64,000 bases of DNA, taken from positions 23,816 to 87,815 of the forward strand of contig JBDKTY010000050.1 in the NCBI GenBank assembly GCA_039679945.1, in the 5' to 3' direction. Origin of the DNA: SbD1 sp039679945. GTDB lineage: Bacteria; Desulfobacterota; Syntrophobacteria; Syntrophobacterales; Syntrophobacteraceae. The notes beneath the pieces were generated by a model. It saw only the letters and a list, made by a program, of their open reading frames with translations. It had not been told where the DNA came from and did no database searches. Each line of letters opens with the position of its first letter. Position 1 is the stretch's first letter. This document shows, piece after piece, positions 24,973 through 34,773 of this stretch. The position numbers and the translations under genes were made by a program.

Positions 24973-27297
24973 TCAACTGGTTTGCTCCGAAGTGACCCTT
25001 TCCACCGAAACTGGCGACGGGAAATGGAACACCAGGTTCTCGGTCTTGAGCACTCCTTCTTCCTCCGACTCGCACTCATCCGGGCGGCAGATATGCACTC
25101 TTCCACCGTGCATCAGCCTTCCGAAGAGGATCTCGTCAGCCAGGAAGTCCTTGATCTCGGCCTGAATAAACCTGGAGAGCGGCCGCGCTCCGAAGTTCGA
25201 ATCATACCCGGACTGGGCAAGCCATCTCTTGGCGTCCGAGGTGAGAACGAAGCGAATGTTCTTTTCGGTAAGCTGCACCTCCAGTTCCATTATGAACTTA
25301 TCTACTATCTGCTCCATTATTTCGATGCTCAAACCGTTGAATGGAATTATTCCATCCAGCCGGTTCCTGAACTCTGGGCTGAAAAGGTTCTCGACCGCTT
25401 TCAAGCCCTTTGAAATCCTGTCGTCCATGGCCTTGCCGCCTCCAAACCCGATGGCGGGAGCATTCATCTCCCGAGCCCCCGCATTGGAGGTCATGAGCAG
25501 GATGGTGTTACGAAAATCGGCTTTTTTTCCATTATTGTCCGTCAGCGTTGCATGGTCCATCACCTGCAGGAGAATGCTGAAAAGGTCGGGATGCGCCTTT
25601 TCTATCTCGTCCAGGAGCAGTACCGTGTACGGCTGCTTTCGGATAGCGTCGGTCAGAAGGCCGCCCTGGTCGAACCCGATGTAGCCGGGAGGCGCTCCAA
25701 CGAGGCGTGAAACCGTGTGCTTTTCCATGTATTCACTCATATCGAAGCGCAGGAAATTGACTCCGAGTATGCGTGCAAGCTGCTTTGCCACCTCTGTCTT
25801 GCCCACACCCGTGGGGCCGATGAGCAAAAAGGACCCCATCGGCTTTTCTGGAATGCGCAGTCCGGCGCGAGAGCGTTTGATCGCCTTGACCAGCATTTCT
25901 ATGGCCTGGTTCTGGCCGAAGACCTGCCCCTTCAGCTCTTCATTCAGGCTCTGAAGGCGCAACTGGTCGGAAGATGATACGCTTCGCGGGGGAATTTTGG
26001 CGATACTCGCCACAACCGCCTCAATATCCCGAATGCCGACGATTCTACGGACCCGCTTGTCCTTCTTCAGCCGAAGACTGGCCCCGGTTTCATCGATGAC
26101 GTCAATTGCCTTGTCCGGCAAATAGCGATCGTTTATGTACCTTCCGGCGAGTTCGGCCGAGGCCTTGAGGGCCGCTTCGGTGTAACGCACGCCGTGATGC
26201 TCTTCATAGTAGGGCTTGAGTCCCTGGAGAATCCGGATGGTCTCCTCCACGGAGGGTTCCCGGATTTCCACCTTCTGGAAACGCCGGCTAAGCGCCCGGT
26301 CCTTCTCAAAGTGATTTTTGTACTCTTCGTACGTGGTAGACCCGATACAGCGCAACCCGCCCGCGACAAGCACCGGCTTCAGGATATTGGAGGCATCCAT
26401 GGACCCGCCGCTTGTTGCTCCGGCCCCCACCACGGTATGTATTTCGTCGATGAAAAGGATCGCTCCCTTTTTCTTCTTCAACTCCTGGATAACACCTTTG
26501 AGACGCGCTTCAAAATCGCCCCGGAACTTCGTCCCGGCAAGCAAGGCCCCCATATCCAGGGAGAATATGTCTATGTCATAAAAGGCGGGCGGGACCTCTT
26601 TCCTGAAAATCTTGAGCGCAAGCCCCTCGGCCAGTGCCGTTTTACCTACACCCGGATCGCCCACGAAAATCGGGTTGTTCTTGCTGCGTCTGCCCAGGAT
26701 CTGAAGTGTCCTCAGTATTTCCTCTTCACGCCCGATCAGCGGATCGATATCGCCCTGGGAAGCCTTCTCGATCAGGTTCACAGTGAAGCTTTCGAGGGCG
26801 GAAGTCTTTCGCGCCGGCTGGTCCTGGGGCGATGCCGCCTGGAATTCGCCTTCCTCGGGCTCGGGCACGCGGGAAACCCCGTGAGAGATATAGCTCAGGA
26901 TATCGAGTCTGGTGATCCCCTGTGATTTCAGGAAATACACGGCATACGAGTTCTCTTCATAGAACATGGCGGCCAGGATGTCACCCGCGTCCACTTCACG
27001 CTTCTCGGCGCCCTGTACGTGCATGAGCGCCCGCTGGAGCACACGCTGGACGGCCAGCGTCTGAATCGGGTCCTGCTCCACTCCTTCCGGAAGTCTTTCG
27101 GAACGTTCTTCAAAGTACTTCTCAAGGCGGATCTTCAGCTTGTCGAGTTCGGCGCCGCAATGGTACAGGATTCGCCGTCCGGTAACGTCATGGAGGATCG
27201 CGTAAAGGATATGTTCGAGAGTAAAAAACTCATGTCTTCTCTGTTTGGCCTCTTTAATCGCGGCCGCGAATGTAAGCTCAAGTTCTCTATTGATCAT
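24973..27297 (-). CDS. clpA: ATP-dependent Clp protease ATP-binding subunit ClpA
   Basis: About 774 residues from MINRELELTF (27297), 2 bases after the clpS stop. Clp-N repeats (1-150) precede two AAA+ modules: Walker A GDPGVGKTALAEG and GPTGVGKTEVAKQ, with Walker B LFIDEIH and LLLDEIE. The ClpA-type pore loops and the C-terminal domain for ClpP docking are present. It unfolds substrates delivered by ClpS and feeds them to ClpP, which is not in this window. Confidence 0.96.
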   Translation of the reverse strand: MINRELELTFAAAIKEAKQRRHEFFTLEHILYAILHDVTGRRILYHCGAELDKLKIRLEKYFEERSERLPEGVEQDPIQTLAVQRVLQRALMHVQGAEKREVDAGDILAAMFYEENSYAVYFLKSQGITRLDILSYISHGVSRVPEPEEGEFQAASPQDQPARKTSALESFTVNLIEKASQGDIDPLIGREEEILRTLQILGRRSKNNPIFVGDPGVGKTALAEGLALKIFRKEVPPAFYDIDIFSLDMGALLAGTKFRGDFEARLKGVIQELKKKKGAILFIDEIHTVVGAGATSGGSMDASNILKPVLVAGGLRCIGSTTYEEYKNHFEKDRALSRRFQKVEIREPSVEETIRILQGLKPYYEEHHGVRYTEAALKASAELAGRYINDRYLPDKAIDVIDETGASLRLKKDKRVRRIVGIRDIEAVVASIAKIPPRSVSSSDQLRLQSLNEELKGQVFGQNQAIEMLVKAIKRSRAGLRIPEKPMGSFLLIGPTGVGKTEVAKQLARILGVNFLRFDMSEYMEKHTVSRLVGAPPGYIGFDQGGLLTDAIRKQPYTVLLLDEIEKAHPDLFSILLQVMDHATLTDNNGKKADFRNTILLMTSNAGAREMNAPAIGFGGGKAMDDRISKGLKAVENLFSPEFRNRLDGIIPFNGLSIEIMEQIVDKFIMELEVQLTEKNIRFVLTSDAKRWLAQSGYDSNFGARPLSRFIQAEIKDFLADEILFGRLMHGGRVHICRPDECESEEEGVLKTENLVFHFPSPVSVERVTSEQTS

Positions 27298-27299
27298 GT

Positions 27300-27614
27300 C
27301 TAGGCTTCTTCCATGCTGCACCTCAGCGGGAAACCGCTCTTCCTCGCTAAATGGTGCACTATCTCTACTTTAGTTTCGGCAATGTCTTCCGTGAATACAC
27401 CACAAACACCTTTGCCGCTCTTATGAACGATGAGCATTATGCGGGTGGCCTCAGCGGCAGTCTTGTGGAAAACCTTTTGCAAAATCTCTACCACAAATTC
27501 CATTGTGGTGTAGTCATCGTTGTGAAGCAGAACCTTGAACATGGGAGGTTTGTCGAGCTTCTCCTCGACGCTGCTTTCAAAATCCTCCCTCTGATCAGGA
27601 TGATAATCACTCAT
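27300..27614 (-). CDS. clpS: ClpS N-degron adaptor
   Basis: 104 residues from the ATG at 27614 (GGGGGGAG upstream). The core FKVLLHNDDYTTMEFVVEIL carries the Asn-Asp pair that binds an N-terminal residue, and His in VHKSGKG completes the pocket. The frame continues upstream to an ATG at 27761 but that region is not family-like. First gene of the N-degron operon; divergent from aroC. Confidence 0.95.
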   Translation of the reverse strand: MSDYHPDQREDFESSVEEKLDKPPMFKVLLHNDDYTTMEFVVEILQKVFHKTAAEATRIMLIVHKSGKGVCGVFTEDIAETKVEIVHHLARKSGFPLRCSMEEA

Positions 27615-27787
27615 CCAACTCCCCCCGTCGTTTTGCAGAATGTGAAGTACAGGAAAAAGCGAGGCGCAAAAAAGTCTGCTTCCAAACCACCCCTTAATTA
27701 TAGTTATAATGAAGGAGATTTTCACCAAAAGTATTGTATTATCCCTTGGCCCAAAGGGCATCCAAACTACAAGTCAGGGAGGTTCGC

Positions 27788-28852
27788 TTGGCAGGTAACA
27801 CTTTCGGCAGACTTTTTCGCGTAACAACATGGGGCGAATCGCATGGCCCCGCCCTTGGAGCAGTCATCGACGGTTGCCCGCCCGGGATTCCGCTCGACCC
27901 CGAAATCATTCAAGTTGACCTGGACCGTCGGAAGCCTGGCAAGGCGCTTACTTCCCCGCGGGGCGAAGCCGACCGCGTGGAGATCCTCTCGGGCGTATTT
28001 CAGGGCGTTACCACCGGGACTCCGATAAGCCTGGTAATCTATAATCGGGATGTCCGCAGCGAGGATTATTCCGCCCTGGCGCCGCTTTATCGCCCGGGGC
28101 ACGCCGACAGGACTTACGAGCAGAAATACGGAGTCAGGGACTGGCGCGGAGGCGGAAGAAGCTCGGCGCGGGAAACAGCAGCCCGAGTGGCGGCGGGAGC
28201 GGTTGCCAGAAGATTTCTGACTATGCGTCAAATTACGGTGCAGGCGTACACCCTCGCCCTGGGAGGTATCGAATGTGCCTCCTTCGAGCCGGACCAGATC
28301 GACAGGAACATGTTTTATTGCCCCGACGCACAGGCTGCCCCGAGGATGGAGCAGAGACTTCGGGAGTTGCGCGAGGCGGGAGATTCCGCGGGCGGCATCG
28401 TGGGGATTCGCGCGCGGGGCTGTCCGCCGGGTCTTGGAGAGCCCGTTTTCGACAAACTTGACGCTCGGCTCGCAGCCGCGATCATGTCAATTGGCGCGGT
28501 AAAAGGCGTCGAGATCGGTGAAGGGTTTCGCGCGGCGGGGATGCCAGGAAGCCAAAACAATGACGCCCTCACCCCACAGGGTTACGAATCCAACCATGCG
28601 GGCGGAATCCTTGGCGGAATCTCCACTGGTATGGAAATCGTGATCAGGGCGGCCGTGAAACCCATCCCTTCGATTCCGAGGCCCCAGCGCACAGTGGATG
28701 CCCAGGGCAATCCCGCGGAAATCACGGTGAAAGGCCGCCACGATGTCTCCGCGATACCCAGGATCATTCCTGTCTGCGAGGCCATGGTGCTCCTGGTCCT
28801 GGCCGATTTCATGCTCCATCCGCACATTGGGCGGGCGAATCGGCCCGACTGA
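27788..28852 (+). CDS. aroC: Chorismate synthase
   Basis: 354 residues starting at TTG 27788 with GGGAGG upstream. AroC signatures: FGRLFRVTTWGESHGPALG, RGEADRVEILSG, RPGHADRTYEQKYG, RGGGRSSARETAARVAAGAVARR, and SNHAGGILGGISTG. It makes chorismate from EPSP with reduced FMN. Chorismate also feeds the futalosine menaquinone pathway whose genes lie at 34-36 kb. The upstream ATG at 27734 adds a tail without homology. Confidence 0.96.
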   Translation: MAGNTFGRLFRVTTWGESHGPALGAVIDGCPPGIPLDPEIIQVDLDRRKPGKALTSPRGEADRVEILSGVFQGVTTGTPISLVIYNRDVRSEDYSALAPLYRPGHADRTYEQKYGVRDWRGGGRSSARETAARVAAGAVARRFLTMRQITVQAYTLALGGIECASFEPDQIDRNMFYCPDAQAAPRMEQRLRELREAGDSAGGIVGIRARGCPPGLGEPVFDKLDARLAAAIMSIGAVKGVEIGEGFRAAGMPGSQNNDALTPQGYESNHAGGILGGISTGMEIVIRAAVKPIPSIPRPQRTVDAQGNPAEITVKGRHDVSAIPRIIPVCEAMVLLVLADFMLHPHIGRANRPD

Positions 28853-28894
28853 TCGGCGATCGCGCCTAACGCCGGGGACGCCAGGCATGGATCT

Positions 28895-31219
28895 TCAGAA
28901 ATGTTCGCCGGCATAGCTGAAAAAGCCCATACCTTCCTGCTCATCCCCGCTGAGGTATATCTGGAGGAGGCGTCCCTGGGTGCAGGAGGGGACGTGTATC
29001 ACGCGGGCCAGTCCGCCGAGGTCATCGAGATCCGGGGCAAGCGATTTGAGCACGCTTGGACAGCCCAGGAAGAAATCCTCCTTGAACACTGCTTCCGGGT
29101 TGTCCGGGTAGATTGCGACTGGGACTATATTGGCCTCGACCAGATCGTTAAAGAAGTGCGTCCCGAAGGAGGGCTCCGGTGTCGATCCAAACGCCTCGAA
29201 AGCTACTTCCGCGAGGATTCTCGTTCGATTGATATCTTCGTATCCCACCTTGATGCCGAGTTGAATATCATTGGTGCCCCAGCGCGCGGGGCCGAACAGC
29301 GCGTACACTTTATTTTCGAGCAACCGGTTTATCTTCCTCACGACCCGGCCGGCGGCGAGCCGCTCCTCCTGGGTCGATAACCGGGCGTATGCCCTCGGAT
29401 CCATATAGACTATGTATTCGATGTCACGCACCACACTGCTGGTCAGACAAAGCCCGCAGGTAAAGAGAAGTCTTTCCGGAGGTACATTCCCGGGCAGGTT
29501 GACTTTCTCCACCAGCCTGCCGGCCGCGAGGGCGCGGCACTGGAGCAGATAGATCTTTTCCCCGTCCCAGGCGAACTCGACCTCCACGGGCCGGCCGTAA
29601 GCCTCCTCCAGCCTGCGCAACATTTTCTTCATCACCCCGGCAATGCCGGTCTTAGAAAGAAGGTTGTCGAAGGTGATGCAGGAATGGGCGACATCAATCT
29701 CCTGCTGTTTGAAAAGAGGAGCGGAGAGGTGCCCATCCCTGTTTACGGATACGGTAAAAAACAGGTCCGGGTGATCGACATTCCGGAAGAGGTCCACGGC
29801 GGAGACAGTCTTGAGTGCCCGATCTTCCATGTCGAGCACATCCACGAGTTTTTGCGAGTACTTCGCAATCTCCACCGCACTGACTTCCGGCCGCAACAGG
29901 GGATGGCTGAGGGGCACCAGTCTGGTGTAATCCACACCGATACGATCGACTGCACGGGTACCGAGGCCGAAAACCAGCCGCAAAAGACCGTCGTTCTGGT
30001 CTATGCGCGGCGTCCACGAGTAGATATTCCGGGAGAAAGCCACTCCCGCCGCGGCAGGATAGAAGTAACTCCCGTACTGTCGCCCAACCACCTTTTGCAC
30101 GAGCACGCTCATCCGCTCGTCGAAATCCAGCAGGTTGTGGTCCCTGCGGTACAGAATGGCCTTTGGGCTGAAAACGCTGATGAGGACTTGTTTCAGGGCA
30201 CGGATGAACTCGCTGAGCCGCAACTCGGTTTCGCCCTGGTTCACTATGAAAACGGAATCATATTTCCCCGAAAAGGTGTGGCCGAAGTTATCCTCAAGCA
30301 GACTCGAAGAGCGGATGATGAGCGGGTGCTCACCGACTTTTTCCAGAAAGCCCCGGAACTGTGACACGACATCCGGCGGGAACGCCGCCTTCTCTATCGT
30401 CAGGGCTATCTTGTCGAATTCCTCCTCTATGGTTTCCCGGCTCTTGTATTTCAGGCTGTGATAGGAAAAGAGATTGTTGGAATCAAGGAAATCCGTCAAG
30501 AAACCGGAGTTGAAATAATAGGACTCGGGTATCCTGACATATCTTTCAAAATCGGGGTCCCTGTCTTTGAGCCTGGGCAGAAGAATCTTGTAGGCAAGGA
30601 ACATCCCCGCCGCCTTGCCCCCGATTCTTCCCCGGCGCCTCGGGTTCCACAGGATTTGTTCCATCAGGTCATCGAAGTCACGCACCGTGATATGGTGTTT
30701 CGCTACCCCGATGAATGGAAGCTGATCGGAAATGAACCTCGATGTGAGCGCAACGCGGGCGCCAATCGCCTCATCCGGTGAAATGAAGAGACTGCCCTGG
30801 GGTATGCTGCAAAACTCATGAACCGCGGAGCGTACGTCCTGCCAGCTTGACTCATCGGAGCTGAGGATACGGTGCAGGCTGTTGAAAGCATCGCGCTTAC
30901 GCGCAAGATTGATATGGTTTTCTATTTCCTCCCAGGTAAAGTGGCGGGCGAAATAGATGTCGATAAGGGCGGGTACCAGTTCGCCTATAGACTTTTCAGC
31001 CGGTATTTCACCGAGCGCTTCTATCTGCGCGGCGGCATCCGCCCGGATGGAGTCCGCGCAGACAATACCCCGCTCACAGAGCACGGAAAGAAAGAGTTGG
31101 CGTATTTGGTCCAGGAGATGGGGAAACCGGACCATCTCCTGGTAGAGGCGGTATGCCTGGATGAGATCCCGGGCACAAAGACCGGCGGAAGTGAAGCAGG
31201 TTTGGGCTTTCTCACTCAT
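28895..31219 (-). CDS. PEP/pyruvate-binding domain protein (PPDK_N type) lacking the phosphohistidine domain
   Basis: 774 residues. From about 190 on it matches the N-terminal nucleotide-binding domain of PEP synthase/pyruvate phosphate dikinase (GGKAAGMFLAYKIL, PLIIRSSSLLEDNFGHTFSGKYDS, VLVQKVVGRQYG, EVEFAWDGEKIYLLQCR). I see no phosphohistidine swivelling motif and no C-terminal PEP-binding TIM barrel. The ~190-residue helical N-terminus is unfamiliar. It may be an orphan ATP-grasp-type phosphotransfer or regulatory protein. It is followed upstream by glutamate dehydrogenase on the same strand with a 150-base gap. Confidence 0.8.
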   Translation of the reverse strand: MSEKAQTCFTSAGLCARDLIQAYRLYQEMVRFPHLLDQIRQLFLSVLCERGIVCADSIRADAAAQIEALGEIPAEKSIGELVPALIDIYFARHFTWEEIENHINLARKRDAFNSLHRILSSDESSWQDVRSAVHEFCSIPQGSLFISPDEAIGARVALTSRFISDQLPFIGVAKHHITVRDFDDLMEQILWNPRRRGRIGGKAAGMFLAYKILLPRLKDRDPDFERYVRIPESYYFNSGFLTDFLDSNNLFSYHSLKYKSRETIEEEFDKIALTIEKAAFPPDVVSQFRGFLEKVGEHPLIIRSSSLLEDNFGHTFSGKYDSVFIVNQGETELRLSEFIRALKQVLISVFSPKAILYRRDHNLLDFDERMSVLVQKVVGRQYGSYFYPAAAGVAFSRNIYSWTPRIDQNDGLLRLVFGLGTRAVDRIGVDYTRLVPLSHPLLRPEVSAVEIAKYSQKLVDVLDMEDRALKTVSAVDLFRNVDHPDLFFTVSVNRDGHLSAPLFKQQEIDVAHSCITFDNLLSKTGIAGVMKKMLRRLEEAYGRPVEVEFAWDGEKIYLLQCRALAAGRLVEKVNLPGNVPPERLLFTCGLCLTSSVVRDIEYIVYMDPRAYARLSTQEERLAAGRVVRKINRLLENKVYALFGPARWGTNDIQLGIKVGYEDINRTRILAEVAFEAFGSTPEPSFGTHFFNDLVEANIVPVAIYPDNPEAVFKEDFFLGCPSVLKSLAPDLDDLGGLARVIHVPSCTQGRLLQIYLSGDEQEGMGFFSYAGEHF

Positions 31220-31368
31220 CAGGCATTCCCGCCCTCTCTTGGAGTACCCCCAGTGCAGGTTGGTCCGTCAGGATGGTGGGTTATCGCCATCCATCAGGAA
31301 CCTCCCTCGAGATCCACCGAAGCAGGTCCTTCAACCGCCATGGTCGCCCCCGGAAGCCTTCATGTATC

Positions 31369-32619
31369 CTAGACCCAGCCGCGAAGCTTACAGGCTTCGG
31401 CCACCCGGGCGATAGCAACCAGGTAGGCCGCTTCCCGCAAATTCGTTCCCTGGCGCCGCCCCATTTCGTGGACATCGTGGAAAGCCTGCGTCATCTTCTT
31501 ATCGAGCCTCCAGTGCACTTCCTGGAGTTCCCAATAGAGATTGTAAGCATTCTGGACCTGCTCGAAATAGGAAACGGTCACTCCACCGGCATTGGCGAGA
31601 AAATCCGGCAGGACGATAATTCCCTTCTCGTCCAGGATATGGTCGGCCTCGGGAGTGGTGGGACCATTAGCAAGTTCGCAGCAGATTTGACACCTCAGGT
31701 TCCCCGCATTGTCTCCCCGTATGGCGTTTTCGAGCGCGGCAGGGAAAAGGACTGTTACTTCAAGGCCCAGGAGATCCTCATTGGAAATCTCCTCGGCCTC
31801 GGGAAAGCCCTTAAGGGAACCGTTTTTTATCTTGTAGTCAACAAGGCCGGCCGCACTGATTCCTCCGGGATTGTACACGCCGCCCTTCGAATCCGAGGCA
31901 GCCACCAGTTTGAGCCCAAGCAGCTCTTCTCCCAGCAGCGCCGCATTCTGCCCGGCATTACCGAAGCCCTGGACGGACATTGTCCCGCCCTTCAGCGTAA
32001 TGCCGCGGGCGGATGCCGCCTCACGGGTAACGTAGATCCCGCCCCTCGCGGTGGCATCCGATCTTCCTTTCGATCCACCGAGAAGCAGGGGTTTTCCGGT
32101 GATAACCCCGGGATGATTTTCGCCGAGAATCGTCTCGTACTCATCCATCATCCAGGCCATGATCTGAGGCGTGGTATAGACATCCGGCGCGGGAACGTCC
32201 TTCGTCACCCCGAGAGACCCCGCGAATGCACGCATGTAGCCGCGGGCGAGCCGCTCCTTTTCGCCTTCGGACAGTTCCTTGGGATTGCAGACCACCCCGC
32301 CTTTGCCTCCCCCGAGCGGGATATCCACGACCGATGTTTTCCAGGTCATCCAGGCCGCAAGCGCACGGACCGTATCGATCGTCTCCTGCGGATGCCATCG
32401 GATTCCACCCTTGGCGGGACCACGGGCGGTATTGTACTGAATCCGGAATGAATGGAATATCCTGGTGGAGCCATCATCCATTCTGACCGGTAACACTGCC
32501 TTTATCTCGCGCATGGGCCAGCGGAGCAGTTCGCGGGTAGCCCCATCCAGTCCGAGTTTTTCCGCCGCGCGATCGATTTGCTGCTGAGCTATCGTAAAAG
32601 GATTGAACTGTTCCGTCAT
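31369..32619 (-). CDS. gdhA: Glu/Leu/Phe/Val-type dehydrogenase (glutamate dehydrogenase)
   Basis: 416 residues from MTEQFNPF (AGGAGCTACC just upstream). Substrate and catalytic region FHSFRIQYNTARGPAKGGIRWHP includes the catalytic Lys loop; DIPLGGGKGGV and the nucleotide fold VQGFGNAGQNAALL follow. It interconverts glutamate and 2-oxoglutarate with NAD(P). Cofactor choice is not clear from the sequence. Confidence 0.93.
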   Translation of the reverse strand: MTEQFNPFTIAQQQIDRAAEKLGLDGATRELLRWPMREIKAVLPVRMDDGSTRIFHSFRIQYNTARGPAKGGIRWHPQETIDTVRALAAWMTWKTSVVDIPLGGGKGGVVCNPKELSEGEKERLARGYMRAFAGSLGVTKDVPAPDVYTTPQIMAWMMDEYETILGENHPGVITGKPLLLGGSKGRSDATARGGIYVTREAASARGITLKGGTMSVQGFGNAGQNAALLGEELLGLKLVAASDSKGGVYNPGGISAAGLVDYKIKNGSLKGFPEAEEISNEDLLGLEVTVLFPAALENAIRGDNAGNLRCQICCELANGPTTPEADHILDEKGIIVLPDFLANAGGVTVSYFEQVQNAYNLYWELQEVHWRLDKKMTQAFHDVHEMGRRQGTNLREAAYLVAIARVAEACKLRGWV

Positions 32620-32669
32620 GGTAGCTCCTGTCGAGATAATGTGATTTGGCAACGTTCACCCCGTGAAGC

Positions 32670-34400
32670 TCAGGCGAACACATTCCACACCAGGGCGCAC
32701 AAACCTGTCCCGATCAGCACACTCTCTATGAGAGTCTCATAAAGGGGGTCCACACTCAGCCGTTTCTCCGCGCCGGTTTTGAGATAGAAGCCGTAGACAG
32801 CGGTCGGTAAAAGCACCAGATAAGAAAAGTACGAACTGAGTCCCGTCAATGGCCCCAGGAGCAGAGAGATTGCCAGAAGACCGAGTACTCCGGCGGTAAA
32901 CCACGCTGTCCTGCGCTCTCCCGCGAGAACCACCAGGGTCTCCTTGCCGACGAGTCTATCGCCCTGTACTGCCAGGAAATCCAACAGGTTTGTTCTCGCC
33001 AGGGCCAGGAGAAAGATTATCCAGAATGCGAAAATCTGCCGGCCGATATCACCGCCATGAGACAGATAAGGCACCATTACGCTCACGGCCGCCCACCCGA
33101 CCGGCACGAAGAACGTCTTGGACGTGGGGATATCTTTCAGTTTGATCGGGATTTTCTCCCACGTTGCCGGCAGGAAGAGCGGAACGGCATATAGAAGCCC
33201 GAGTAGTGCCAGAGCGCCCAGGGCCAGCAGGCTGTAGAACCCCAGGCTCAATGCGATAAGGCAGGCCACGCCGAGAGAAAGAATGCTCGAAAGGGTGAAG
33301 ACCGGCCTCCACTGCTGATAGAAAGACGCCCTTATCGGATTGTTGAATTGAATCGAATCCTGGTCCAGGTAGATATTTAATGAGTGCATCGCGAAAGCAT
33401 ATGCGGCGGCCATCACGCAGAGCGCGGCCGATCCGGAGAATCCGGTGAGCGCCTGCGCGGCAACAGGCAGCAAGGCAGTTTCGATCGCGATATAGATATT
33501 ACTGTAAGCAAGGCGCTCCAGCAGGACTTTCCACCGAAACGTCCGTCCCTCCTCGGGCCTGATTGCTTCGAGGTACTCGACAACATTGCGGATGATCCAG
33601 TTCGGGGTGGATGCCCCTGCGGAAACGCCGACACAACTGTAGCGCGCCATCTTCTCCCGATCGAGGTCCGCTTCGGTCTCCACGTGGAAAGTGGGAATCT
33701 GGCAATCCCGGGCCACTTCCGCAAGTCTCAGCGTGTTTCCGCTGTGGAGTCCTCCGACAATGACCGCGGCTTCGACCTTCGAGCACAGCTTTTTGACCTC
33801 GGCCTGTCTCTCCTGGGTGGAATCGCATATCGTGTTCTTGACTATTCCCTTCGAATACTTCTTCAGGAAGGCCTTCTCAATCTTGCTGAAGACCTCCTCG
33901 TTCTGGGTCGTCTGGGCAACCAGGAGCACATTTTCCCAGCGTGCCGGAAGGCTGTTCAGTTGTTCAGGACGGTTTATCACCACGCCGCGGCCCTCGGTGT
34001 ATCCCATCAGACCGATCACCTCGGCGTGGTCCGCATCGCCCACGATGATTGTGTAGTATCCCCGGCGGGCGTGGCGTTTGATCGCCGCGTGCACCCTGGC
34101 CACGCGTTTGCACGTGGCGTCCAGCAGCTTCGAACCCTGGGCGTGAAGCTCCTGACGGGAGTCGGGCGGAATTCCATGCGCGCGGATGACGACCTTCTTG
34201 CCGGCGCAGTTCTCGATCCGGTTCTCCTCGACCACACCCTTTTTTTCAAGCATCATCAGAACCTGCCGGTTGTGAATGAGCGGGCCGAAGGTACAGATAT
34301 CCTCGCCGTCCTCACGTTTCTGGATGGCTTCCATCGTGATTTCGATGGCGTCGCGCACCCCCTTGCAGAACCCGGCTGTCTTCGCAACGATTACTCTCAT
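32670..34400 (-). CDS. ispH: IspH (HMBPP reductase) fused to a UbiA-type prenyltransferase
   Basis: 576 residues in one unbroken frame. Residues 1-285 are IspH, with cluster ligands Cys12 (GFCKGV), Cys97 (DATCKRV) and Cys192 (NTICDSTQ); it makes IPP and DMAPP in the MEP pathway. Residues about 295-576 are a multi-helix membrane domain with UbiA-type Asp motifs: LNIYLDQDSIQFNNP (Asp346/348) and DFLAVQGDRLVGKETL (Asp474/481). The neighbour set mqnB-mqnD, divergent and 370 bases away, suggests that the UbiA half is the menaquinone prenyltransferase (MqnP-like). That role is inference. Confidence 0.9.
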   Translation of the reverse strand: MRVIVAKTAGFCKGVRDAIEITMEAIQKREDGEDICTFGPLIHNRQVLMMLEKKGVVEENRIENCAGKKVVIRAHGIPPDSRQELHAQGSKLLDATCKRVARVHAAIKRHARRGYYTIIVGDADHAEVIGLMGYTEGRGVVINRPEQLNSLPARWENVLLVAQTTQNEEVFSKIEKAFLKKYSKGIVKNTICDSTQERQAEVKKLCSKVEAAVIVGGLHSGNTLRLAEVARDCQIPTFHVETEADLDREKMARYSCVGVSAGASTPNWIIRNVVEYLEAIRPEEGRTFRWKVLLERLAYSNIYIAIETALLPVAAQALTGFSGSAALCVMAAAYAFAMHSLNIYLDQDSIQFNNPIRASFYQQWRPVFTLSSILSLGVACLIALSLGFYSLLALGALALLGLLYAVPLFLPATWEKIPIKLKDIPTSKTFFVPVGWAAVSVMVPYLSHGGDIGRQIFAFWIIFLLALARTNLLDFLAVQGDRLVGKETLVVLAGERRTAWFTAGVLGLLAISLLLGPLTGLSSYFSYLVLLPTAVYGFYLKTGAEKRLSVDPLYETLIESVLIGTGLCALVWNVFA

Positions 34401-34773
34401 TCTTTTTCATATCCGATCGGGATGGTGTCAGTACAAGAGCCCATGCGGCATACACGGCCTTGAGCCATGATCCTATCAACTTTCCCGCGCACTGGCAAGA
34501 TGGACAGGGTACCCCTCGAGCCTGGTCCGGCATCGTCCGGAGCACATTGCGCCGGATGAGCGAGTCCAATGCCGGGAAACATGACAACATCCGGCGCGCC
34601 TCCGGCCCGTGCGGGCGAACCAGGTCCCGCGCTCGCATGGCGCGCGACACCGCTCATTGCCCTCCCGGGAATAGCGCGCATTTCACCCTCCAGACACGCG
34701 CGGATGCATGCGGATTGACACGGATTAGGGTCTTTGTTAGCCTAATCCGACATTCTCACTAACCGGGAAGACA
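34401..34773. other. Divergent region between ispH-ubiA and mqnB
   Basis: About 370 GC-rich bases. The mqnB promoter and inverted repeat sit at 34715-34749; no coding frame supported. Confidence 0.5.
34715..34749 (+). promoter_or_regulatory. mqnB promoter with overlapping inverted repeat
   Basis: A perfect -35 box TTGACA (34715-34720), 17-base spacer and weak -10 TAGCCT (34738-34743). CGGATTAGG-N11-CCTAATCCG (34721-34749) is a perfect 9-bp inverted repeat covering the spacer and -10, a layout typical of a repressor operator. It could alternatively form a leader hairpin. The ATG of mqnB follows at 34774. Confidence 0.5.
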
